Assembly (NCBI RefSeq): GCF_947504225.1
Contig: NZ_CANNGT010000007.1
Location: 62,001-126,000, forward strand
Source: Brumimicrobium ulvae
Lineage (GTDB): Bacteria; Bacteroidota; Bacteroidia; Flavobacteriales_D; Crocinitomicaceae
Length of the DNA: 64,000 bases
Reading direction: 5' to 3'
Shown here: positions 26,204-33,307 of the stretch, in pieces
Position numbering within the stretch: the stretch's first letter is position 1
Layout: every line of letters starts with the position of its first letter
The notes under the pieces: generated by a model
Database searches by the model: none
Told to the model about the DNA's origin: nothing
Seen by the model: only the letters and a program-made list of their open reading frames with translations
Position numbers and translations under genes: made by a program

Positions 26204-26254
26204 AAATTACGAATTACGAATTGGCAAATAATTCGTAATTCGTAATTCGTAATT
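26204..26254. repeat. ATTCGTAATT inverted-repeat block
   Basis: AATTACGAATTACGAATT (26204-26221) faces AATTCGTAATT units repeated three times (26230-26254), separated by about 8 nt. It sits between convergent nrdA and helicase genes and may act as a bidirectional terminator. A related short remnant (ATTCGTAATTT) lies at 9150-9160. Confidence 0.75.
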
Positions 26255-26273
26255 GACTAATTTCTAATTAACC

Positions 26274-27500
26274 TTACCATTCATTCGTTTTTCCTGTTCT
26301 TTTCTCCTCTTCTTCAATAAGTTTTCTCCAATTATCTGTTCCATCTTCGGATTCATCGATAATGGCGCTATAATCTTGTTTTGAAAGGTCATAAACAGCA
26401 ATTGGATTTCCGTTATACGCTTCGATTGCAGCCAACAGTACCTTTTCGTTTTCACTGCAAAAAGAAATAGCTACTCCTTTCTCCTTACCGCGTCCTGTTC
26501 TACCCACACGGTGAACATAATTTTCTGGATCTTCTGGCAAATCATAATTAATCACAGCACCAACCCCTGGAATATCAATACCACGTGCTGCTACATCAGT
26601 TGCAACCAGAATAGAAACTTCATCGTTCTTAAATTTATTGAGTACTTCAAACCGATCTTTCTGCTCCACATCTCCATGAATGGTTACCGCTTCAATATTC
26701 ACACGTTCTAATGCTTTCACAACACGCTCTGCACGGACTTTCGTACGGACAAACACCATGATTTTCAGGTCTTCATTTTCTTTGACTATGTTTTCTAAAA
26801 AGAAACGTTTATCATCCATTTCTACAAAAGTCACTGCGTGTGAAATATTCTTAGCCACAGGGTCTTTCGGTGAGATTTGAATACGAATGGCATTTCGTAC
26901 CAAGTTATAGGCAATTTTCTTAATTTTCTTATCAATCGTTGCCGAAAAGAACAAAGTCTGACGTTTTTGAGGAATATGACGCATCAAGTCCTCGATGTCT
27001 TTAATAAAACCTAAGTCCAACATATGATCTGCCTCATCGAGAACAAGCGTTTGCAAGCGGTCAACCTTTAAAACTCCTTGAGAAATTAAATCAAACATTC
27101 TTCCAGGAGTAGAAATCACTACATCCACCCCATTGTCTAAATCTGCTATTTGATCATCTTGCGAAACACCTCCCATTAAGGAGCGTGTACGGACATCAAC
27201 TCCTTTCCCAACTTCAATAAAAACTTGTTCAACTTGTTCAGCCAACTCTCGTGTTGGCACCATAACCAAGGCACGAACATAATGCTCCTTTTTTTTCTCA
27301 AGCTGATTATGAATTTGATTTAAAATAGGAATTACAAAACTCGCTGTCTTCCCTGTTCCCGTTTGTGCAATTGCCAATACATCCTCTCCATTGAGAATCG
27401 GTTGAATTGCTTTAAACTGAATATCCGTAGGTCTAGACCAACCCAAATTCTTGATTTCAGTTTTTATTACTTTCGCTATTTTATAATCTTCAAATTTCAT
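26274..27500 (-). CDS. DEAD-box ATP-dependent RNA helicase
   Basis: 408-residue RhlE/DbpA-type RNA helicase that remodels RNA or ribosomal assembly intermediates. Helicase motifs are complete: Q-motif upstream (FEDYKIAKVIKTEI...PTDIQ), Walker A AQTGTGKT, PTRELAE, DEAD as VLDEADHML, SAT in FFSATI, and in domain 2 the ATDVAARGID and HRVGRTGR motifs. The C-terminus is short and lacks the long basic tail of RhlE-type cold-shock helicases. A -7 box (TAATTTTG) is 4 nt from the ATG, so the mRNA may be leaderless. Exact subfamily is not assigned. Confidence 0.95.
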   Translation of the reverse strand: MKFEDYKIAKVIKTEIKNLGWSRPTDIQFKAIQPILNGEDVLAIAQTGTGKTASFVIPILNQIHNQLEKKKEHYVRALVMVPTRELAEQVEQVFIEVGKGVDVRTRSLMGGVSQDDQIADLDNGVDVVISTPGRMFDLISQGVLKVDRLQTLVLDEADHMLDLGFIKDIEDLMRHIPQKRQTLFFSATIDKKIKKIAYNLVRNAIRIQISPKDPVAKNISHAVTFVEMDDKRFFLENIVKENEDLKIMVFVRTKVRAERVVKALERVNIEAVTIHGDVEQKDRFEVLNKFKNDEVSILVATDVAARGIDIPGVGAVINYDLPEDPENYVHRVGRTGRGKEKGVAISFCSENEKVLLAAIEAYNGNPIAVYDLSKQDYSAIIDESEDGTDNWRKLIEEEEKRTGKTNEW

Positions 27501-27504
27501 GGTG

Positions 27505-27512
27505 CAAAATTA
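27505..27512 (-). promoter_or_regulatory. -7 box four bases upstream of the helicase ATG
   Basis: Minus strand TAATTTTG, then CACC, then ATG at 27500. Exact TAnnTTTG match; no TTG -33 element seen at the expected distance. The position implies transcription starting at or next to the start codon. Confidence 0.55.
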
Positions 27513-27575
27513 CGGTTTAAAGTTGGGATTGGGATTAGGATTAGATGATAATAATAATTACCCATGCACTGTATT

Positions 27576-27664
27576 GGAACGCGGATGCAAGCAGCGCGGA
27601 TTATAGCGGATTTAAAAAAAACAGCAAAAATCAGCGTTCGAAGATCCGTGTCATCCACGTTCCG
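27576..27664. repeat. GGAACGCGGATG imperfect inverted repeat element
   Basis: GGAACGCGGATG (27576-27587) mirrors CATCCACGTTCC (27652-27663), with internal GCGGATTATAGCGGATTT and GATCCGTGTC repeats. Recognisable as the common Bacteroidota GGATTA/ACGGAT intergenic repeat. The one arm mismatch would be G-U on the minus strand. Confidence 0.7.
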
Positions 27665-27672
27665 TCACTCCC

Positions 27673-27709
27673 AAAAAAAATAGCGCAGAACCTAAGTCCC
27701 ACGCTATCC
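27673..27709 (-). terminator. Intrinsic terminator of the polyamine operon
   Basis: Minus strand ATAGCGTGGGA...TCTGCGCTAT hairpin followed by eight T residues, 22 bp after the stop of the last operon gene. Confidence 0.75.
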
Positions 27710-27730
27710 TAAAAATATAAATCCTCTTTC

Positions 27731-28699
27731 CTACTGATCCAACAAATATGCAAACACCAATGGCGCCACGATCGTTGCATCCGATTCAATAATAAATTTC
27801 GGAGTATCGATGCTTAATTTTCCCCAAGTAATTTTTTCGTTTGGAACTGCTCCAGAATACGAACCAAAACTTGTTGTAGAATCTGAAATCTGACAGAAAT
27901 AACTCCAGAATGGTGTGTCTTCACGTTCTAAATCTTGCGCTAACATTGGAACAACACAAATTGGGAAATCTCCTGCGATTCCTCCACCGATTTGGAAGAA
28001 ACCAATTCCTTCCTCTCCAGCGTTGTTCGTGTAATAATCTGCTAACCACATCATGTACTCAATTCCTGATTTCATTGTAGAGGCTTTCAATTCTCCTTTG
28101 ATACAGTACGAAGCGAAAATATTTCCTAAAGTTGAATCTTCCCAACCAGGAACTACGATAGGAAGATTTTTCTCTGCCGCTGCAATCATCCATGAGTTTT
28201 TAGGGTCAATTTCATAGTATTGCTCTAAAACACCTGAATTCACCATTTTATACAAGAATTCATGAGGGAACATTCGTTCTCCTTTATCCTCAGCATCCTT
28301 CCATACTTTGAAAACATGGTCTTGCAAACGACGGAACGCTTCTTCTTCAGGAATACACGTATCCGTTACACGATTCAATCCTTTCTCCAATAGTGCCCAC
28401 TCATCCTTCGGTGTTAAATCACGGTAATGTGGTACACGCTTGTAACTATTGTGTGCTACCAAATTCATTAAATCTTCCTCCAAGTTTGCACCTGTAGTGG
28501 AAATCATGTGAATTTTATCTTGACGAATCATTTCTGCCAATGAAATTCCTAACTCTGCTGTACTCATTGCCCCTGCAAGTGAAACCAACATTTTCTTTCC
28601 TTCGTTCAGGTGTTTTTCGTAACCTTTTGCTGCATCTACAAGAGCCGCAGCGTTAAAATGTCTGTAATTGTATTCAATAAATTCTCTAACTTTTCCCAT
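27731..28699 (-). CDS. Deoxyhypusine-synthase-family aminobutyltransferase (homospermidine-synthase-like)
   Basis: 322-residue member of the DHS fold family. NAD-binding and active-site blocks are visible: ISTTGANLEEDL (about 66-77), IGGGIAGDFPI (about 237-246) and EKITWGKLSID, in which Lys294 corresponds to the catalytic lysine that forms the aminobutyl-imine in true DHS. Bacteria lack eIF5A, so the acceptor must differ; bacterial relatives include sym-homospermidine synthases that move an aminobutyl group onto putrescine. Third gene of the operon after arginine decarboxylase and agmatinase, and its ATG overlaps the agmatinase stop (TAATG), which makes a polyamine substrate very likely. Product (homospermidine or other) is inference. 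Confidence 0.85.
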   Translation of the reverse strand: MGKVREFIEYNYRHFNAAALVDAAKGYEKHLNEGKKMLVSLAGAMSTAELGISLAEMIRQDKIHMISTTGANLEEDLMNLVAHNSYKRVPHYRDLTPKDEWALLEKGLNRVTDTCIPEEEAFRRLQDHVFKVWKDAEDKGERMFPHEFLYKMVNSGVLEQYYEIDPKNSWMIAAAEKNLPIVVPGWEDSTLGNIFASYCIKGELKASTMKSGIEYMMWLADYYTNNAGEEGIGFFQIGGGIAGDFPICVVPMLAQDLEREDTPFWSYFCQISDSTTSFGSYSGAVPNEKITWGKLSIDTPKFIIESDATIVAPLVFAYLLDQ

Positions 28700-29544
28700 T
28701 ATGAATTAAATTTATAAGTTAATATTTTATATACTAATTTTGCTGCCATGAAATCTGGCGCTGGAACTCCTTCTATCGGAGCTAACTCAACAATATCAAA
28801 ACCAACTAAGGTTTTCTCTTCAATAACTCTTCTCACCAATGTAATCACATCGTACCAGTACAACCCTCCTGGTTCTGGTGTACCTGTGGATGGCATAATC
28901 GAGGGATCAAAAACATCCAAATCAATTGTCAAATAGACTTCTTCTCCCAATTGGTCAAGTACCTCATCCATCCAGTTTGAAGTTGAATTAATGCGGTACA
29001 TATCAAAGAAGTTGTCTTCGTTTACGAATGGTAATTCTACTGAATCCATGCTGCGAATTCCAACTTGAACTAAATTCGTGTTTTTTGAAGCTGCATGCAT
29101 TGCACAGGCATGATTACAGGCAGACCCATGGAATTCTGGACGTAAATCTGAATGTGCATCTAATTGTAAAACAGAAAGATTTTCGTATTTCTTTTTGAAT
29201 GAACGAATCGCTCCAATTGAAATCGAATGTTCACCTCCAAAAAGACTTACAAATTTCCCCGTCTCTAAATACTCATCAGTAGTTTTTTCTACTGCGTCGC
29301 ACATTAATTCTGGTGATTTATCCTCCTTAACTGCTGGTGCAACGAAAATTCCTTTTTCATAAACTTCAGAGTTCGTTTCAATGTCGTACAATTCCATATT
29401 TTCTGAAGCGTCCATTAAAGCTTCAAATCCTTTGTCGGCACCTTTCCCGTAGGTCGAAGTTCCGTCATAAGGTACAGGGATAATCACTACCGCTGCGTTT
29501 TCTAGTTTCCCAAATTCTTCGGGAATTCCTGCAAATGTTCTCAT
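28699..29544 (-). CDS. speB: Agmatinase
   Basis: Ureohydrolase-family enzyme of 281 residues that hydrolyses agmatine to putrescine and urea in the cytoplasm. Binuclear manganese ligands are present: GGEHSIS, LDAHSDLRPE and TIDLDVFDPS, plus the late ELAPIEG block typical of agmatinases. The short length fits bacterial agmatinase; arginase is less likely given the arginine decarboxylase immediately upstream. Start and stop overlap both neighbours by one base (TAATG junctions), so translation is coupled through the whole operon. Confidence 0.93.
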   Translation of the reverse strand: MRTFAGIPEEFGKLENAAVVIIPVPYDGTSTYGKGADKGFEALMDASENMELYDIETNSEVYEKGIFVAPAVKEDKSPELMCDAVEKTTDEYLETGKFVSLFGGEHSISIGAIRSFKKKYENLSVLQLDAHSDLRPEFHGSACNHACAMHAASKNTNLVQVGIRSMDSVELPFVNEDNFFDMYRINSTSNWMDEVLDQLGEEVYLTIDLDVFDPSIMPSTGTPEPGGLYWYDVITLVRRVIEEKTLVGFDIVELAPIEGVPAPDFMAAKLVYKILTYKFNS

Positions 29545-30935
29545 TAGTATCCTAAAATTTTAAGCATTTCTTCACTTGTTTGCTGTGGAGCAAATAGTTC
29601 ATCTACTAATTCTCCGTTTTCATCATGACTCAATAAAATATGTTTTGGACTTGGAATCAAACAGTGTTTTATTCCTCCATATCCTGAAATTGATTCTTGA
29701 TATGCTCCACAGTTGAAAAACCCGACATGCATTGGTTCTTTCTTATTATATACAGGTAAATAAATAGCGTTGACATGTTGTTCTGAGTTATAATAATCAT
29801 CACTATCGCATGTTAATCCACCTAGAAAAACACGTTCGTACTTTTCTTCCCAGCGATTAATTGGGAGCATAATAAAACGCTTGTTAATTGCCCATGAATC
29901 AGGAAGAGTTGTCATGAAAGAGCTATTAATCATGTTCCATTTCTCTCTATCGTTCTGTTTCTTTTGGTCGAGAATAGTATACACCATTCCTCCTGCTTCT
30001 GCCACTGTGAAAGAGCCAAACTCTGTGAATATATCTGGATGAATTGCATCTACGTGGTCTGCAGATAGTTTGATTTGCCCAACGATTTCTTCAACCAAAT
30101 ATTCATAATCAAATTCAAAAGCCAGGGAATTTTTCACAGGGAATCCTCCTCCTACGTTTAGGTACTTGATATCAGCATCGTTCTTAATTAAATTTTCATA
30201 AACACTTAAGAATTTATGCAACTCGTTCCAATAGTAAGCGTTATCTCGAATCCCTGTATTTACAAAGAAGTGCAACATAGAAAGTCTAAATTTCTTATGG
30301 TCTTTTAGCTTCCAATTATAAAATGAAACCACATCCTTGTATCCAATTCCAAGACGAGATGTATAGAATTCAAATTTAGGGTCTTCCTCTGAAGCAATAC
30401 GGATCCCGATTTCTAATTCTTGATCAATTTGTTCATCTAAAATATCAAACTCTTTGAAGTTATCAATCACAGGAATAACACGAGTAAATCCAAGCCCTAA
30501 CAACTCTTTGATTTTCTTGATGTACACCTCTGTTTTGTATCCATTACAAAGTACATAAGTATCTTTATCTAACTTCCCCTTCTTGTGTAAAGCAATCAAT
30601 ATATCAATATCAAAAGCAGAACTCGTTTCGATATTCGTATTGTGTTTTGTACACTCTTCCAATACGAAGTTAAAGTGTGAACTTTTCGTACAGTAACAGT
30701 ATTCATATTTTCCTTTGTAATCTTGCTTCTTCATACTCGTATGAAACCAATTACGACAACGTTCAATTTGTTTTCCAACTACAGGAAGATAGGTAAAACG
30801 AAATGGTGTTCCATACTTTTTAATCAAAGCATTCATGTCGATACCTCTATAGGAAAGCTCGCCATTTTCAACACTAAATTCCTCCTGTGGGAAGTCGAAT
30901 GTCTGCTCTATTAAATCTTGATACTTGTTCTTCAT
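29544..30935 (-). CDS. speA: Arginine decarboxylase (fold III, PLP-dependent)
   Basis: Decarboxylates arginine to agmatine, first step of the operon pathway. 463 residues, a short alanine-racemase-fold type well below the about 630 of E. coli SpeA. The PLP lysine is in YCYCTKSSHFN; the glycine-rich phosphate-binding loop is VGGGFPV; the active-site Cys region is LTCDSDDYY, and the C-terminal block FFNCGAYQESISGYGG supplies the Tyr. First gene of a minus-strand operon, read away from a divergent Lrp/AsnC regulator gene across 158 bp. Diaminopimelate or ornithine decarboxylase is less likely because of the adjoining agmatinase. Confidence 0.88.
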   Translation of the reverse strand: MKNKYQDLIEQTFDFPQEEFSVENGELSYRGIDMNALIKKYGTPFRFTYLPVVGKQIERCRNWFHTSMKKQDYKGKYEYCYCTKSSHFNFVLEECTKHNTNIETSSAFDIDILIALHKKGKLDKDTYVLCNGYKTEVYIKKIKELLGLGFTRVIPVIDNFKEFDILDEQIDQELEIGIRIASEEDPKFEFYTSRLGIGYKDVVSFYNWKLKDHKKFRLSMLHFFVNTGIRDNAYYWNELHKFLSVYENLIKNDADIKYLNVGGGFPVKNSLAFEFDYEYLVEEIVGQIKLSADHVDAIHPDIFTEFGSFTVAEAGGMVYTILDQKKQNDREKWNMINSSFMTTLPDSWAINKRFIMLPINRWEEKYERVFLGGLTCDSDDYYNSEQHVNAIYLPVYNKKEPMHVGFFNCGAYQESISGYGGIKHCLIPSPKHILLSHDENGELVDELFAPQQTSEEMLKILGY

Positions 30936-31093
30936 TTTTTATTTTAGATATAAAACTTTTTATTTAAGTTTTGATTTATTTGAAAGATTAAATCGCTGCA
31001 AATTTGAATCAAAAAAGTGATATAAAATACTATTAGATAAAAGTTAGTATATTATACTGTTAAACATTATATTCGTAGTTAAAATCTCTAAAC

Positions 31094-31546
31094 ATGGATA
31101 AAATTGATCGAAGAATCCTTGAAATTCTCCAAACGGACTGCCTAAAGACCGCTAAAGAAATGGCCTCAGAACTCTCTTTAACCACTACTCCTATTTATGA
31201 AAGAATAAAGAAACTAGAAAAAGCTGGATATATCAAGGAATATGTTGCTTTATTGGATGCTGATTTATTGGGAAAGTCGATCGTAGTCTTCTTGAATCTA
31301 ACTGTTAAAGACCATCATGCTTCAAAACGAAAAGAATTTATACAACAAATGGAATCATTAGATTCAATCACTGAGTTTTATCACATTTCTGGTTCTTATG
31401 ACTTTTTGGCCAAAGCTCGATTTTCAAGTATTAAGGAATACCGAGATTTCCTGGTGAATGACGTTGCTTCTATTTCTAACATCAGTGATATTGAATCACA
31501 AATTGTTTTGGAAGAATTGAAATATACAACGAAGGTGATTATTTGA
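31094..31546 (+). CDS. Lrp/AsnC family transcriptional regulator
   Basis: 150-residue feast/famine regulator. N-terminal winged helix-turn-helix (MDKIDRRILEILQTDCLKT...LTTTPIYERIKKLEKAGYI, residues 1-50) and a C-terminal RAM ligand-binding domain (about 66-145). It is divergent from the polyamine operon, so control of arginine decarboxylase in response to arginine or another amino acid is a reasonable inference. A one-mismatch -7 box TATATTCG lies at 31068-31075. Confidence 0.92.
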   Translation: MDKIDRRILEILQTDCLKTAKEMASELSLTTTPIYERIKKLEKAGYIKEYVALLDADLLGKSIVVFLNLTVKDHHASKRKEFIQQMESLDSITEFYHISGSYDFLAKARFSSIKEYRDFLVNDVASISNISDIESQIVLEELKYTTKVII

Positions 31547-31555
31547 GGCGGAACT

Positions 31556-31757
31556 TAACTGTAGTGAACGTTAAGAACGCGTTTTTTTTGTCGCAGAGGT
31601 TTCCCGGAGATAACAGAGATAGCGAGGTTTAAAACAAAACACAAATTTTGTTGAGGTGTTATGGAATTAATCGAATGGATATTCAAATTCCTTACCCCCT
31701 CAATCTTTGCACCCCTTTGCGAAATCTTTGCGTTCACTGCGGCTAACCTACAGTTAG
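31556..31757. repeat. Degenerate CTTTGCG-type inverted repeat
   Basis: TAACTGTAGTGAACG at 31557-31570 mirrors CGTTCACTGCGGCTAACCTACAGTTA at 31732-31757, the right arm having 11 extra bases. Inside lie CGCAGAGGTTTCCCGGAGATA and CACCCCTTTGCGAAATCTTTGCG segments, recognisable as a widespread Bacteroidota intergenic repeat. Confidence 0.65.
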
Positions 31758-31836
31758 TTTAAACTTAAATCTTTTCTTTAAGAATATTTATTGACTATAT
31801 CTTAATCAAAAATAAGATTAATATATAAACATTTAT

Positions 31837-31844
31837 TACATTTG
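31837..31844 (+). promoter_or_regulatory. -7 box of the dinB leader or a small RNA
   Basis: TACATTTG matches TAnnTTTG exactly, in the most AT-rich stretch of the intergenic region. No TTG at the usual spacing. It is 228 bp before the dinB ATG, which implies a long 5' UTR or a separate small RNA. Confidence 0.45.
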
Positions 31845-31959
31845 TGCCTGTAGTTTCTTGGTAAAAATACAAGTTTCTATTCCTCAAAACGATATGCAGT
31901 TTTATTGATTTATTTAAGAATAATTGAAGTGTTTGAATTATAAAGTTCAATAGCAAGGC

Positions 31960-32022
31960 GCACTTTTTTTTTGAAATCCAAGGAGTTGACTTTTGTCAAT
32001 GACTGCTTTCAAAATAAAGTGC
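31960..32022 (+). ncRNA. Candidate structured leader or small RNA upstream of dinB
   Basis: Nested pairings form one long hairpin: GCACTTT (31960-31966) with AAAGTGC (32016-32022), TTGAAA (31971-31976) with TTTCAA (32007-32012), and GTTGAC with GTCAAT around a TTTT loop (31985-32000). A smaller TTGAA/TTCAA hairpin precedes it. No known RNA family is claimed; the evidence is pairing only. Confidence 0.35.
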
Positions 32023-32071
32023 AACGCAGATATTGGTTTTTTTTATTCAAACACAGTAAAACTGAAAAACA

Positions 32072-33229
32072 ATGCAACAACAACACCGTGCAATTGTCCA
32101 CATGGATTTGGACACATTTTTTGTCTCTTGCGAAAGACTTGCTGACAGTCGTTTGATAGGCAGACCTATTTTAATCGGAGGAACATCAGACCGAGGAGTG
32201 GTCGCGTCGTGTAGTTACGAAGCCCGTCAATTTGGAATTCATTCTGCGATGCCCATGAAACTCGCCATAAGGCGTTGTCCAGAGGCCATTGTAATTTCTG
32301 GAAATTCGGAAACCTACAGTAAATATTCTCGAATGATTACAGACATTGTTAAGGAAGCCGCTCCTGTTTATGAAAAGAGTTCTATTGATGAGTTCTATAT
32401 TGACCTCTCAGGAATGGATAAGTTTTTCGGATGTTTACAATACGCAAAAGAATTGCGAGAACGCATCATTCGAGAATCGGGCTTGCCGATTTCTTTTGGC
32501 TTGTCGGAAAACAAAACGGTTTCTAAAATTGCAACAGGAGAAGCCAAACCGAATAACGCCATTAATGTTGATTACGGTACAGAGCGCCATTTTCTCGCGC
32601 CTTTATCCATTCGTAAAATTCCTTCGGTGGGATTAAAAACCTACCAGACTTTTTGTGGATTAGGTGTAAAGAAAATTCAAACGCTCCAAGAGATGCCTGT
32701 CGAATTATTAGAGCAGGTTTTTGGAAAAATGGGCCGTTCCATTTGGAAAAAAGCATATGGAATCGATCATTCTCCGGTTATTCAATACAATGAAAAGAAA
32801 TCAATATCCGCTGAACACACTTTCGAACAAGACAGTATCGATGTTCATCAAATGCGCGCTCTTTTATGTGCTATGGGAGAAAAGCTAACGTACAAATTAC
32901 GGACAAGGAATAAAGTAACCGCTTGTGTTACTGTGAAAATTCGTTATTCTGATTTTCAAACCAAAACTTTGCAACGTAAAATTCATTACACAGCAGCAGA
33001 TCATGAGATTATTCCGTTAATCGTAGCACTATTTGATCAATTGTATCAACGCCGTGTAATGATTCGATTGGTCGGCGTACGTTTGAGTCATTTGGTGCAA
33101 GGTGGACAACAAATTAGCCTGTTTACAGACGACAGTAAATACTCTAACTTATATCAAGCCATGGATAAAATTCGGAATCGTTTTGGAAAACAAAGTGTAA
33201 TGTACGCTAGGTCAAGCTGGAACAAGTAA
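32072..33229 (+). CDS. dinB: Y-family DNA polymerase IV
   Basis: Translesion polymerase of 385 residues. Catalytic acidic residues Asp12 (MDLD), Asp106 and Glu107 (SIDEFYID) are intact, and the family block SCSYEARQFGIHSAM is present. Little-finger domain about 240-345; the chain ends with a beta-clamp binding motif QQISLF (346-351). It is 78 bp upstream of and co-oriented with a DnaE-type polymerase, an arrangement like the Pol Y/DnaE2 mutagenesis cassettes of other bacteria. No LexA-like repressor gene is adjacent; a long structured leader precedes it. Confidence 0.94.
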   Translation: MQQQHRAIVHMDLDTFFVSCERLADSRLIGRPILIGGTSDRGVVASCSYEARQFGIHSAMPMKLAIRRCPEAIVISGNSETYSKYSRMITDIVKEAAPVYEKSSIDEFYIDLSGMDKFFGCLQYAKELRERIIRESGLPISFGLSENKTVSKIATGEAKPNNAINVDYGTERHFLAPLSIRKIPSVGLKTYQTFCGLGVKKIQTLQEMPVELLEQVFGKMGRSIWKKAYGIDHSPVIQYNEKKSISAEHTFEQDSIDVHQMRALLCAMGEKLTYKLRTRNKVTACVTVKIRYSDFQTKTLQRKIHYTAADHEIIPLIVALFDQLYQRRVMIRLVGVRLSHLVQGGQQISLFTDDSKYSNLYQAMDKIRNRFGKQSVMYARSSWNK

Positions 33230-33307
33230 AATAGTGCTTTCGGTACCTTTGAAGTGTTGCCTTCGACACACAAAAAGTATAAAAACATTTAAAATAAAAG
33301 TAAGAAA

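Larger units (their letters stand above)
31547..32071. other. Intergenic region: decayed repeat plus long dinB leader
   Basis: About 525 bases without a gene. The first 210 bases hold a degenerate inverted repeat; from about 31837 on there is a -7 box followed by a structured leader, both listed separately. No credible ORF. Confidence 0.7.

Noticed and set aside
26204-26254. CRISPR-like short array
   Set aside because: Units are 10-bp ATTCGTAATT repeats with no spacers, in an inverted arrangement; better explained as an intergenic repeat or terminator.
27731-28699. True deoxyhypusine synthase acting on a translation factor
   Set aside because: Bacteria have no eIF5A and the gene is embedded in a polyamine operon; a small-molecule acceptor is more likely.
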